From NCBI GenBank assembly GCA_026545765.1, contig CM048844.1:21770237-21834236 (forward strand): a stretch of 64,000 nt of DNA. Direction: 5' to 3'. Made by a program: the position numbers and the translations under genes. This document shows positions 23,845 to 40,339 of the stretch, piece after piece; within the stretch, counting starts at the first letter, position 1, and each line of letters opens with the position of its first letter. The notes under the pieces were generated by a model. The model was not told where the DNA came from. It did not search any database and saw only the letters and a program-made list of their open reading frames with translations. The stretch comes from Plantago major. Lineage: Eukaryota > Streptophyta > Magnoliopsida > Lamiales > Plantaginaceae.

Positions 23845-25200
23845 TTTATTGTGTTTGTCGGGTCATGATTTGCACAAATGAAGGACAGAATTTCAAATTA
23901 ATAAATAATATTGAAAAAATTAACCTACCTTCAACTTAATTAAAAGACCAACATATATATACCGAGATGATTAGATGAAGAAATTATGCAAAATTGAAAT
24001 AGTATCATTAAGTATTGAAATACTAAATGATTGGATTTCAAACATTTATACAAAAGTAATCTTTTAGATGAGAAGCATTCTTATATTTGAAAACTAAAAA
24101 TTAACATGGAAAATTTTATAACGACTAAAATTTATTTGGAAATTAAGATGTAAATAGAGTAAGATGAAGATTCGACCTAATTGGTCAGTAAAAATGACAA
24201 GGAGCTGCAGATTCGACATGGAAGGTTGTAAGATTAGCGTCGTGATTGATTGAAATTAGAGAGATTCGATTTCTTCCTTTTTGATGTTAATGTATTGATC
24301 TGTATTGGAAAAGACTTGTTCACAATTTCTTTTTTCTTTTTACAAATTATACTCTACGTACATGGACTAAGGATCTAGGCCGGGTTCAGATAAAATTCGG
24401 GCCCTGTATAAGAGGCCTCCTTGCAATGGCAAAATTCAATCGCTGGGGCCAAATGGAATTTTTTCCAAATCCGGCCTTGTATATGCGTACCAAATTGAAA
24501 TTGAAATTGAAATTGAATAAGTGCAATGAACGGGCTAGATTTGAAGTATTAACTATTCGTTTATTATATTAAAAAAATAGTGTATAAATAAATAAATTAC
24601 TTTTCAATATGCACACGGAGACCAGCATTATGTGTATTATAAAAACAAATGCTCAATGATAAATTTCATAACAAAGTAGAACAGGGATCAGGAGATGTTT
24701 AGATTCAAATTATGAATATATTTGTTTGTTTATTACGAAGCACTCTGTATTCTTATCATATTAAGGGGAATTCAATACATTTGATAGTTCACACATTTGA
24801 TATATTTGGGGGCTTGATAGTTATTCCAGCTCGGTTATAATTCACACATTTGATATATGGCAGAGGAATGAAAATACAATGTCTTCAATAGTTCAAACAA
24901 AAATGTCCAATGGATAAATGTCCAATTTAGAAGTTCGACGAGTAGTCGACTACTCCATTTCACTATCACCTGAGTTGGATATCTAACAAAGTTGGCAATA
25001 TTAATACAAAGATCTTTTACATAAAACAAAAATCAATATATACATGAGAAGACAAACGAAACAACCGATGACTGTGCCAACTAAGTAGGAAAGGGATAGA
25101 ATCCACTAGAAATGTTATAATCGGGGGCAAGGGGAACGGGCCGATTCGAGTCGGTTTTGTAACCAACAGGCTCATGCTCGTGCCTATGAGCCCAATCTTT
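23845..25200. other. AT-rich intergenic DNA
   Basis: I see no gene and no clear transposon termini. There is a microsatellite-like GAAATT repeat near 24497-24515. Short frames here lack recognisable domains. Confidence 0.4.
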
Positions 25201-25210
25201 CAAATTAAGA

Positions 25211-26373
25211 GGTTTTTTTTTAAGAGCCGGAGCTCAAATTTTATTAAAAAGATAAAGATAAACACGGGTGAATATCGAAACCCGTGGATACAACAAGCTA
25301 GCTCAAGCAAAGAAAACAACCACAAACACCACTAGGAGCAAAACAACCAGCTCACAAGAACAAAATAACAACCAAAACCAAACTCAAAGTTGCTTAACTA
25401 TCAATCATAGGAGTCAAAAGTCGAGAAGCAAGGAGAGGCACAATCATCATAATCAGATCCAAGTGAATCATCTCGAGATCCCACAGAACGAGAGCCATAC
25501 AACAAGCATCTGTCTGCTAAAAATGGAGTGGAGCCAACTGATTTCCTTCTTCTATGCTTTAGAGAGCAAGGTTCGAACTCAGGTACACTACGATTATACG
25601 CAACCAACAGAGGTTTTGGATACAAGAAATCATTCTCGGGAGATGTTTCGCCAACAGCCATTAGTAGATGTACATCACTATCTTTGCAAACAATAGGATC
25701 TCCAGGTTCCGGTTCAAAGTAATTCTCAAATCCAAAAAGGAACTCCTCAGTGTCTTCCAAAACTTGCTCATTCATCTTCAACTTTGTTGAAACTGCTTCA
25801 GTCTTCGACAACAGAAACAACTTCCATATTTCCAAAGTTTGATTCTTTTTGGACAATGACTTCTTCAGTAACTTGCCCAACAACAGATTCCTTACTACCA
25901 AACAGATCCGAGAGACTAGTAACATATGAAACCATACTACTAGAAACAGTATCAACCTTTCCTTTAAGAGAAACGGGTCCAGGATTCAACAAACAACTGG
26001 ATACTTTTTCATGACCTAACTTGCAGCAGCGATCACAATACACAGGTACAAAATCATAAAAGACTTCGACCTTACAATCAATTCTAAGGTAAACCAAGTA
26101 GAAAGAATCCAAGAGGGGTTTGGACACACTCAATTCAACATACACTCGAACTCTATCAAGTCTAGACAAATTAGCAATAGCATCGTCTACTCTAAGAGGC
26201 TTACCCAACAACTTCACAATTTCAAACAAAGCTTCAAATTGAAAAAACATGAACGGGACATTTTTCAATGTGAACCAAACAGGAACCAAAGGGGAATCCC
26301 TCGCATAAATAGATGACGGAGACCAATCCAACATAGTCAAATAGCAGCGAGCTATAAACATAAAACCTTTCAA
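25211..26373 (-). pseudogene. LINE ORF1-like fragment (DUF4283 plus zinc knuckle) with poly(A) end
   Basis: Minus-strand frames encode a DUF4283-type segment (VPVWFTLKNVPFMFFQ, GKPLRVDDAIANLSRLDRVR) followed by a CCHC-type knuckle, YCDRCCKLGHEKVSSC. A second frame from about 25800 to 25401 supplies an acidic, Ser-rich tail ending in CASPCFSTFDSYD, so there is one frameshift between them. The end at 25213-25221 is a run of nine A on the minus strand, preceded by AATAAA, as expected for a reverse-transcribed copy. CTTTCAAATTAAG on the left and CTTTCAATTTTAA on the right of the copy could be a decayed target duplication. No reverse transcriptase is present, so the copy is partial. It could also be a retrocopied DUF4283 host gene. 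Confidence 0.65.
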
Positions 26374-26384
26374 TTTTAAATATT

Positions 26385-26676
26385 TAACGACGGATAATCT
26401 ATCCGTCGTTAAAATACTATTTTTGTTTTTTTTAAATCAAAAGGTCAACAGATTATCCGTCGTTAAAATACTATTTTTGTTTTTTTTTAAATCAAAAAGT
26501 CAACAAACACTAACGACGGATAGACAATCCGTCGCTATTTAGCGACGGATTATACTATCCGTCGCTAAATAGCGACGGAAACAACGACGGATAGGGCTAA
26601 ACGCGCTATCCGTCGCTAAAGTTGATCGATTGATCGCTAAATAGCGACGGAATCAAACAACATATTTCTTGTAGTG
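26385..26676. mobile_element. CACTA transposon end with GACGGAT palindromes
   Basis: This is a subterminal array of inverted GCGACGGAT/ATCCGTCGC and AACGACGGAT modules. It ends in TATTTCTTGTAGTG at 26676, the CACTA terminus. No matching CACTA start was identified on the left, so the element is either truncated or interrupted by the LINE-like copy at 25211-26373. The Helitron helicase remnant starts immediately to the right. Confidence 0.75.
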
Positions 26677-26684
26677 ACCCGTGT

Positions 26685-29600
26685 GAAGTTTGCGGTGCGC
26701 TTATGTGGTTTGATGAGAGGATTAAAAGTACTCCACTGAGCAATCCAGCGTTTGATTTGTGTTGTAGTCGTGGTAAAATACAACTTCCCCTCCTTAAACA
26801 ACCTCCACGCCTGTTACGTGATATTCTGCAACTTCACCTTGCATGCATGATGGGAAGAAATTCTATAAGAAATTTCCAAAGCCATTTAATGAGCGCACAA
26901 TATTCGATGGTAATGGCTATCCTGTGTATAGGAAGCGTGATACCGGTGCCACTATTGAGAAGAATGACAATATCATTGATGACAGGTTTAATTTATAATT
27001 ACCTACCAATCTTGAAGTATTAAATTATACTCCATCTATATTTATCGAACTTGATTACACGTGTATTAAAAAATGATAAGTTGTTCCACTCATCATTTAT
27101 AGGTTTATTGTTCCATACAATCCGTTCCTGTTGATGAAGTACTAGGCGCACATAAATGTTGAATGGTGCAATAAAACCAATTCAATCAAGTATCTGTTTA
27201 AGTACGTCAATGAGGGTGTGGATAGGATAGGTGTAAAACTAACTGTCGATAATGAGGTGAAGGATTATGTTGACTGTCGGTACGTATCGGCATGTGAGGT
27301 AGTATGGAGAATAAAGGGATATGATATCCATTATAGAGATCCACCTTTACAGCATTTGTCATTCCATATGGAAGGTGAGCAGTCAGTCACATTCAAAGAT
27401 GGTGATCTGATTACTGACTTATTGGAGAAGCATACCGTTGCGGAGATAAAGTTCCTTAAATGGATGGAATTCAACAGACATCATCCCGAGGCACGTAAGT
27501 ATCTATATTCTGAGTTCCCTAGATATTACATATGGTATCCTTAAGGGAAAACGTGGAGAGATAGGAAGAATTTCAACTAGGATTTACCATGTTTCAATTA
27601 GGACCGGACCCCTATATTTCGTGCGAATAAAGTTGAATCACATAAGGGGTGCCACATTCTATGAGGATTTGCGGACTGTCGATGGTGTAGTTCATCCAAC
27701 ATACCACGATGCATGCTACACTTTAGGGTTGCTCAATGACGACAAAGAATACATCCATGAGGAAGCAAGTTTTTGGGGTTCTGGACGATTCCTTCGACAT
27801 TTGTTCTCCATACTCCTCTAGTCTAATAGTATGTACAGGCCTGTTCATGTTTTGGAAAATACATGGGAGTATCTATCTGACGACATCCAGTACATCATGC
27901 GAAGGAAGTTGAATAATCCTGGTATAAATTTTAATATTGTATTCGAATTGAATTCATAACTATAAGTTTTATATATTCTCACTTTGTTTCTCAAAATTTC
28001 AATTTAGGTCTCAAGCTAAATGAAGAACAATTGGAGAATTTTGCCCTTCATGAGATTGAAGAGTTCCTTTCTAGGAATGGGTTCAGCTTGAGTCAGATTG
28101 AAGGTATGCCCATTCCCGACAGTGTAGTCATAGATAATGGTATGAATAATTTGATACTTGAAGAAATGTTCTACGGTGTTGATGATAGGATTGAGTAGCA
28201 CAGCCGTTTGTATCTGTCTCTCACCGATGAGCAAAGTACCGTGTACCATACTATTATGGATACAATCGATTCTGGTAGTGGTGGAGTTTTCTTTCTCTAT
28301 GGTTACGGTGGCACTAGAAAGATATTTTTGTGGAATACATTGTGTTTTGCATTACGTGGTAGGCGTGATATTGTTCTCCCAAGTGCATCAAGTGGTATAG
28401 CTTCTCTACTTCTTCCTGGTGGCCGTACTGCACACTCCAGATTCAGTATTCATTTTCAGGTCGATGAAACTACTACGTGCAGTAGGATAAGTCCTGACAG
28501 CGATCTTACCGGACTCTTGAAGAATACAAAGTTAATAATCTGGGATGAGGCGCCCATGACTAATAAGTTTTGTTTTGAGGCTCTTGATCGCAATCTAAAG
28601 GATATAATGAGAGGTCAACATTGTAGAGAATCGAACAAGCCATTTGGTGGTTTGGTTGTCGTTTTTTGTGGGGATCTCAGACAGATACTGCCAGTCATAC
28701 GACTCATACCTAAGGGTAGCAGGCAGGACATAGTCCATGCATCTCTGTGCTCATCGAAGAAGCTTTGGAGTTCGTGTCTGTGTTGAAGCTCACTAAGAAC
28801 ATGCGCCTGCAGGTATTTTTCATAACATTTTATATTAATTAAAAAATTTATATACAATTTATATATTTGAAATGCATGTAAATTACGTTTAACATTCATT
28901 ATGTTTATTGTATTTTATTCAATTACAGTCTGGCTGCTCACATGTTGAGATTGAGAGTATTAGGGAGTTTGCTGATTGGTTGTTAAATGTTGGAGATGGT
29001 GAAGTTGGTGGCATAATGATGGTAAGGTAGAATTTAAATTTCCTGATGATATCTTAATTCGTTCTACTGGTGAACCAATTGTTGCAATAGTTGAGAGCAC
29101 ATATCGCTGCATATTGGACTATGTTGGCGATGGTCGGTACTTCCGGGATAGATCTATTCTTTTTCCGACCAATGAGATAGTCCAGGAAGTCAATGACTAT
29201 ATCATGTCTCTTTTACCTGGTGATGCCACCGAGTTTATGAGTTCCGACAACATATGCTCTGATGAAGATGATATTGTCAATAGAGAAGATGTGTATTCTG
29301 TCAAGTTCCTAAACACTATTAGGACTTCTGGAATACCAAATCATATAATCCGACTTAAGGTGGGTTGTCCTATAATGCTTCTCAGGAACATTGATAAGTC
29401 CTCAGAGCTTTGTAATGATACTCAATTGATTGTTAATGCAATTGGCAATCACGTTATTGAGGCGAAAACCATACATGGGAAGAACGTTGGAGTTAAGGTT
29501 TTTATACCTAGGATGGTACTCACACCTTCTGACCTTACGAAGTTTCCTATTAGATTTCAGCGAAGGCAATTTCCCATATTAATTTGTAATTATGCGATGA

Positions 29601-29777
29601 CTATCAACAAGAGTCGGGGAAAATCGTTATCTAATGTTGGACTAAAGCCTGTTTTCAGTCATGGTCAGTTCTATGTTGCTTTTTCTAGAGTCACAGGCAG
29701 GAGAGGTCTCAAGGTTTTAGCGCTGGATGAGTAACGTCGTGTACAAAGAGGTGTTTAAAAGATTTGAGGTATGTTTT
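26685..29777 (+). pseudogene. Decayed Helitron Rep/helicase gene
   Basis: The front part reads CEVCGALMWFDERI and LCCSRGKIQLPLL, typical of the Helitron helicase-like N-terminal domain. Next come VNEGVDRIGVKL, SACEVVWRI and WMEFNRHHPEARKYLY from the Rep-side region. The Pif1-type helicase begins near 28020 with LTDEQSTVYHTIMD, a Walker A region FLYGYGGTRKIFLW, Walker B IIWDEAPM, then FCGDLRQILPV. The C-terminal part has GCPIMLLRNID and VAFSRVTGRRGLKVL. Three plausible GT-AG introns remain (about 26986-27103, 27921-28008, 28811-28928). Several stops and frame changes are present, including a TAA at 27542-27544 and a TAG at 28196-28198. Walker A has Arg-Lys-Ile where Gly-Lys-Thr is expected. 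The upstream end is cut by the CACTA terminus. Confidence 0.85.
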
Positions 29778-29786
29778 ATTGTATTA

Positions 29787-30048
29787 CTAGCATTTACGTA
29801 ACACACTCCGTGTGTTAAGGGTTTTATATAAACCAATGAATCTGTGATTGAAAAAAAAAAGAGGAAATATTGAAAAATAATAAATAAAAGGGAGAAACTT
29901 ACGCCAATGGGATTCGAACCCTGCATCTTCTACTGAAACAATGACACATGTACGTACCAGATTCAAATTGAATTAGTAAGATCAACGGATGAGATTTAAA
30001 TTGAATTACAAACTTAGTGAAACTTTTTGAATTATTATACTACTTTGA
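29787..30048 (-). mobile_element. Short non-autonomous element with a Helitron-like 3' end, copy 2
   Basis: This copy matches 20298-20542 along its length. On the minus strand it ends in a hairpin with stem AACACAC/GTGTGTT and loop GGA, then ACGTAAATG and CTAG at plus 29787, followed by T. The opposite end again reads TCAAAGTAGTATAATAATTC on the minus strand. It differs from copy 1 mainly by short indels near 29900-29995. It lies just downstream of the decayed Helitron helicase, in the opposite orientation. Confidence 0.65.
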
Positions 30049-30551
30049 AAATAACTTTAAATTTAAATTATCAACATTCAATTATTTTAATTTCAAAACT
30101 AACTACCTTCTTATATTTTTTTTACAGTTGGCGATTATTAATATACCTCCCGCGATTGTTATACATTTTCTTTCAAATAATTCAATGTATTGAACCTTTA
30201 AATATTTTTATATGACTTTACGATCATCTGATATGTTTTTGCCTAAGCTTAATTATAATTGAAAGTTAAACACGCCATGGATTATTACTAGTCTGTAGTA
30301 ATGTTTGGAATTTTTTGAAAGTATCATCATTTTCTAATTTTCCCTTTTTTGAAAGTATCATCATTGATTTGCAGATTTGTTTGTATCTCTCACTTAGCTT
30401 TAGGCGGGAAAATCAGTTAAACCCAGCTGTGCAGTTACAACTGCAACAAAACAACAATCAGTCATCCCTGTAAATAAAACAGTCTCTGCAACAAATCAAG
30501 CTCAAAAAATCAATCAACTTCCATCAAAGAAGCAATCAAGCTTCTCCGATC
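30049..30551. other. Promoter region of the fasciclin-like gene
   Basis: This is AT-rich intergenic DNA. A near-direct repeat of TTGAAAGTATCATCAT occurs at about 30316-30332 and 30350-30365. The leader just before the start codon is A- and C-rich with several CAATCA motifs. I did not find a convincing TATA box. Confidence 0.4.
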
Positions 30552-31247
30552 ATGGATTCACTCCATTTCCGACGTCCATTACTCTTCATCCTCGCCATCA
30601 CAACCGCCATCAACCTCACCGAATCCTCGCCATCACCCACTCAACCACCACTCCAGCCGCTCGACCGAATCACCGACGCCTTAATTGGAGCCGAAGACTT
30701 CGCCGGATGGGCCAACATCCTCTCCTCCGCCGCCGATCCCTCCACCCTCCCAATGACCGCCACTTTCTTCATCCCCTCCAACGACGCCATCTCCCGTCTC
30801 CACAACTCCTCCGTCAACTCGTTTCTCATCCCGTACCACATTGTCCCACAGAGGCTCACTTTCGATGAGTTGCAGCACTTCACGATTCGCACGCGACTTC
30901 CGACTCTGCTACCAGGGAAATTCATTGTCGTTACGAATAATTCAGTGGGGAATTTTACTGTGGATGGGTCGAGGGTGACTCATCCGGATTTGTTTGTGAC
31001 CGGGTCGTTTTCGGTGCATGGGGTTATGGATGTGCTTGATTACTCTGTTTTTGGGGGTAAAGAGGTGTGTGTTCCGCAGGGTGTGAATGCCACGGTGGTC
31101 GATTCGAAGCGGAGGAAGAAGAAGCATGTTGGTTTTGCTCCTAGTCCTAGATCCAATGCTACTAGTTTGCGGTGTGAGTTTTCGAGATTTGTTTCTTCTG
31201 CTGTTTGCTCTGTTCTTGCTTTCAAGATTCTTCAATTCGGCATTTAG
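30552..31247 (+). CDS. Fasciclin-like arabinogalactan protein, single FAS1 domain
   Basis: An intronless frame of 231 residues. Residues 1-25 form a signal peptide (hydrophobic PLLFILAITTAIN). Residues about 38-170 form one FAS1 domain with the conserved TFFIPSNDAI segment, a YHIVPQRLTFDEL motif and FVTGSFSVHGVMDVLDY at the end. Several N-glycosylation sites occur (NSS, NNS, NFT, NAT). The C-terminus, after a Lys/Arg-rich patch, is hydrophobic (SSAVCSVLAFKILQFGI) and could be a GPI-anchor signal. FLA proteins act at the plasma membrane and cell wall in adhesion and wall architecture. Pro-rich glycomodules are few (a PSPTQPP stretch near residue 30), so heavy arabinogalactan decoration is uncertain. 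It resembles the Arabidopsis FLA19-21 group. The codon usage is GC-rich at the 5' end. Confidence 0.9.
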   Translation: MDSLHFRRPLLFILAITTAINLTESSPSPTQPPLQPLDRITDALIGAEDFAGWANILSSAADPSTLPMTATFFIPSNDAISRLHNSSVNSFLIPYHIVPQRLTFDELQHFTIRTRLPTLLPGKFIVVTNNSVGNFTVDGSRVTHPDLFVTGSFSVHGVMDVLDYSVFGGKEVCVPQGVNATVVDSKRRKKKHVGFAPSPRSNATSLRCEFSRFVSSAVCSVLAFKILQFGI

Positions 31248-31330
31248 GAAAATAGTACTCAGTGTACAGAGATCGATTGTCATTTCAATTCTTCCATTTT
31301 CACTGATCATGTACACTTTATCCCTCTTTG

Positions 31331-31336
31331 AATAAA
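31331..31336 (+). terminator. Polyadenylation signal of the fasciclin-like gene
   Basis: AATAAA lies 84 bp after the stop codon of the FLA gene, a normal spacing for a plant near-upstream element. Confidence 0.5.
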
Positions 31337-32359
31337 GACTGATGTTCATGGAATTCCAGTTGTTTATTGTGTTCAAAGATTAAACGAATTGAACTGTTGT
31401 TAATTGGGGATTATTTTGAAAGATTGGCAAAAACTAAACGCAGTTTTGTTAATTGGGGAGGTTTGTTTGATAATCATGAAACTCGATTCGATAGGTAGAT
31501 TAATCAACAACGTATTCAAAAGCATGGCTCACTCGATTAACAAGTTCTTTTTTCATGTTCAATGCCTTCTCGATTCACTAGCCGATACACAACAACATAT
31601 TCGAAAACTTGGCGCGTATGACTAATACACTTATTCCGCGTTCACTTTCTTCTCTTCCAAATACTCCACTGCAGTGTTAACATATGATGATGATCGAACC
31701 TCGTTGCATTCTAAAGTCTTGGTAGGTCCGAGACAAAACCGCGGCGTAAAGGTAGAGTAACTTTAGGGTTCCAGACTTCCAGTTGAAGTTGAGTTCTAAT
31801 CCTAGAACAGAACAGATGCTGAATGACCTGTGTGTAAGCGCAGCCGCACAGGCTTGTTGCGCTTTACAGTCCAGTAATGGCTTAATGGGCCTGAATCCTG
31901 ATCAGCCCAGCAGATAAATCCTAAAGTGACAGACACAAAAACAAGAGCAATTCTTGTAAAATACCACTTGATGGGAAAATCATATATGTTGGGTGGGATA
32001 TGATTTTAACATATATGATTTTCCTGAAAAATCAAGACTTATACAAGAATTTGAAATGGATATTACGAAAAAGTAAGGATAAATAGAATGTTCTCTATAG
32101 TTCTGCATAAAATATAAATAATAAGTATAATGCTATATATATTTGCTGCATTAAAATCCAAAGAAGAAACAAGTAAACTTCTATAACATCTGTATCTGAT
32201 GACTGATAATGTATATGTATGCAGCAGATCCAATAGGATCTTTCCTTGTTTATTCATTTCCTTCCCTATATTTCAAATGAATCAACACATTCAGCCTTGC
32301 CTTTCCCAAAATTGCCCTATCATGTAATGTAAGTCCTAAAAAGAATTTTCTAGATGTCC
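31337..32359. repeat. Intergenic region with a 100-nt foldback
   Basis: No gene is supported. At 31950-32050 an imperfect foldback pairs ATTCTTGTA with TACAAGAAT and GGGAAAATCATATATGTT with AACATATATGATTTTCCT. It could be a small MITE or a structured transcript. No matching copy was noticed elsewhere in the window. Confidence 0.5.
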
Positions 32360-36339
<3,980 letters not shown>

Positions 36340-37800
36340 TGCACTTGTATTTAGACTGGCTCACATAAACTTATCAGTTGGGTGGATTTGCACTCTTAGG
36401 CCGCCTCTGTTCCTGATGAGACATAAAGATCAGTACTAAACATCTAACAGAATTCATGAATGTGCAGGTCTATGTATCCATATACAGGATTTTAGACACG
36501 ATTGCATATCATTCAAAATGAAATATTCGATGGATTCAAAATAGATTATAGGCCTAAAATTAGTAAGTATAAAACGAAAAGGAAAAAATGTAAACACCCA
36601 ATTCGCTTGCAACAGGTAACACATCTCTGTCCTCACCATATATACAAAAGAGATAGATTAAAGATATATAACCCTGTAAACACCCTAATTCGATAGCCGA
36701 ATGCTTACTCTACAACAAAAAAAGGCAACAAGTTTGTCATAAAAAAATTGTGGCATGTATGTTTACGTCATGTATTGTGGTCATAAAGCCCAACTATTCC
36801 CAATTTGTCAGGCGACCTTACCTAATTTTCTGCCCCAATCGCGATTCACTATAAACAACCGAATCTATCAGTGAGAAAACTTCCAGAAATACAATCTGAC
36901 AACCCTCTTGACGCCCAATACATACCACGTCATACCTTTTCGCTATCAGACACGAACTCAAATCAAGATCTTTAGCACATCACAATTCAGAAGTCAATGC
37001 TTTAATAATCGAAGAACCATTAGTCCATTACAGCCGCGAAATACTAAAAACCCTTCCAGTAATCAAGATACACATCAACAATCATTCTAAACAGTCAAAA
37101 CAAACACACAGTACAATTAACCAATTAGAATAACATGCAGAAATCAAAGAACACAAGCAAAAGGGAAAAGAAAGGTATCAGATCTATACCTAACAAGCAG
37201 TTTTCAGGTGGGATAAACAAATAACTTATCATGAATACCAAAATTGTGAGTAAAAAGATAAAACTAACCTCTTTGCAGATGAATTCTGCTATGAACCTAA
37301 CCAAATGCCACCTACTCTGTTACCCTACAAGAAAGTAATGATTTTTATCAATTCACCATTTGATTAACATAAACACAACAACAGAAACCAAAATTGTAAC
37401 TGCAAGATTTTAACCTAATTCATTATCATCATCATCAACACCAAAATCCCAGAAACAGTTACAACTATTCTATCCAATGCCCCAATAAATTCCAAAACCA
37501 CATTCACAATTCAGAATTAACAACAAGAAGATAAACAGACTAAAGTACAGATATATAAACCATAAAACAATCAGATGCAAGAAATCAATGTAATAACTGA
37601 GGAATAAATTACCTCAACTGCTAAACAAGGGTCAAGAACCCAAAACAAAAACCGAAGACAGGGTTAAACAATATATAGTGATTGACTCAGTAAATAGGGC
37701 AAAAGGGAAAAAGAAATAAAAAAGAAAATCCGGAACAAGAAAATAAAATGAAAAAGAGAGATGGGTAGTCGAATTTATTGAGGACAATAAAAACTAAAAA
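36340..37800 (-). other. 5' leader and promoter region of the demethylase gene
   Basis: No further coding exon is supported. Acceptor-like and donor-like sites on the minus strand (for example near 37325 and 37610) suggest one or more leader introns, common in this family. The transcription start is not evident. Confidence 0.35.
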
Positions 37801-40339
37801 GGGAAAGACTCGCTCTTTTCTTGGAATTTTATTTACTGCATCTTGATGTTGACAAATATGCTACTAAATGATCATCAAATTTCAAAACCAATAAACTACC
37901 TCAACAATCAAGATCAATTCCAACTTCCAGTAATTATTTTTTCGATATTTACAATTTACTCCGTAAAACAAAAATATTTGTTTTGTATTGGGGAGAAAAT
38001 AGAAATATCAAAATGTTGATATTATTTTAGGAAATTAAGATAAATATTGTGTAATTTTAGTCGGATAAGGAGTCTTGTGATACGAGGAAATTGGATCAAA
38101 GAAGAACCGCGTGGTTAAATAAACCCGCGGATTGTAACTGAAAACAATGAAAGCATACAAGGAATCTGAGTGAAAAGGACATGTGTTGTACCAACAGAAG
38201 GATCAATTTGGATAGAAGAAGAAATAAAAAATAAAAAGAAAAAAGAAGAGAAAAGAAATCTAGGGGCTTATGTTCTGTCCTTGATTCAATCCTGTGTACT
38301 TGTTTTACTACTTCTTGCCCATGACAAAGTACACTTTGACATACTTTTAAACCAATCAAGATTTAGCAATGGTTAACTAATTCATAAATCCTTTTCTCTT
38401 TTCCTTATCTATATCAAGACAAAATAAAATAGAGAAAAAATAAAAATCAGGAACATCATAATCCATCTTTTTCAATTATCATCCCAGCCGATGGATCCAT
38501 GGATGTTGATAATGATGATGATGATATGAATGTAAGAATGGATCGATGTAAGAATGAAAATATTTAATATACAGAGTCACGTATAGTATAATGTGACGAT
38601 CGAGAGTGAAAATAAATTTCTTACCGAATTGAACGGTGTGAAGGAATGGTTTGAGACTCAGAGATGTGGCCGCGTTTTATAGGCGTGTAAAGTCATGGGC
38701 CAATATTTTGATAATGTTGCTTTGTAATATTATTAGTCAATTTTAGTTATTATTTTTGTAATAGTTGACGTTGAAAAAGATTAATAAAGCTGTTTTTAGC
38801 GTGCTTATCAAATTCTAGGAAGAAAAGGTAAATGTTTGATGCTAAAACTTTTCTTTTAGTAATTGGATGTTAGAATTTTGGACTTGAAATATAAAAGAGA
38901 TTAGTCATATTTTTTACGGCGTTTAGAATACCGTTACTTTAATACTATGTTATTAGACTCTTTAATTCCCCTTTCATATCCGTGTTGGACGCTCAACGAC
39001 TGGACATTGATGCAGGCACTTTATTTAGGCCAAAAGTAAGATTTTTCCCTTGAAATACCCGTGCCCGACACATAGATACACACCCGTGTCAGGTATCTGG
39101 TGCCTAGTCTGAATTACCTAGGTTTTAACTTTTAATCTTACATGGAAAATGAAATAACTTAACGTTTAAGTTCCATGCTTTTTGAATATTTTGGGAAGAG
39201 GAATCATATAGGAAAATAACGAAAATTATAATTTAATCGAGCCAAATATTTAAATGTCAAAGTATGATAATTTTATATGAAATAGAAAATGTAGCAAATA
39301 TACAAAGATAGTTTAACTATATTGTATGGTTTTCATGAAAAACTGAGGCAGTTGTATGAAAATAAATAATGATAATCTGATCCGCATATCAATTTCCTCT
39401 CATTACCTCTCGCGAGAAACAAACAAGACTTTGTTGAAGCCATTTTTTTTTTTTAAATTGCACTATCTATTAATCAATAATTGCATATTAGAATCTGAAA
39501 TCTTTATAGTTACCAGAATGGCATCATATCTCAAAAGTTAAACATCTCACTTCAAAAAGACAAATATTTATACCGCAACATGTTTTGGAAATTGCCCAAA
39601 TGAGGAACTGAGTTAAAATTTAAATACACATAACACTACAAACTAGAATGCTTCGGGGCGAATTCAAATTTTAAAGTTTAGAGGTGTCCAGTTCTATGCC
39701 CATCTCCAACAATGTTTACGTAAACCATAAGACATCACACGTTCAATACCTATGAGTCAATTGGTTTGTTAGACTTCTTATCTGCCATATCAGAATAGTG
39801 GCCACACTCTCACCAGAAGACCATTGTGAGAGGTGAGACTAAGAGCAGGTCGAATTTTCCGAGTCAATTTATACGTTGGGGATCCCATTTCCTAACATGT
39901 GTAGTGAAATCAGAGGCCAGACACATTTGAGCTAGGTGTGCTTCCATATTAATTCAATGAGATATATAAACTTTTATAACATGGAACGTTAAAGAACAAT
40001 CTTAGTCTTAATATAAGATTTATATATATGTTTGAGCCTTTGAGGTACAGAATACAAACGGATAGGCAACTCTCCAGTTCTGTATGCTCAACCAATTTGC
40101 CTTGGCTTGATTTGATATACTACCAGATTACATTTCATTTTTAGAAGTATAACAACACAATTAACATAAACAAATCGAACTTTTTGCAACTCTATCCCAC
40201 ATGGTACACAGGTTGAATCTGTTTTTCTCAATCATGTTCATGTACAACCAATTATGAATTTGCGAAGCCAAATTATGCACATTGTATCTCTGTAAAGCCA
40301 CCCGCAAGGATCAAGAATAGCCTCCCACCGATGCCATTT
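37801..40339. other. Intergenic region
   Basis: This is AT-rich DNA without a supported gene. A short (GAT)n-like run occurs near 38506-38535. I found no transposon termini with target duplications. Confidence 0.4.

Noticed and set aside
25327-25340. CACTAGGAG as the missing left end of the CACTA piece ending at 26676
   Set aside because: The sequence inside does not resemble CACTACAAG and no subterminal GACGGAT modules follow it.
38506-38535. GAT-rich short run as a regulatory or coding element
   Set aside because: It is a simple microsatellite with no surrounding frame or motif.
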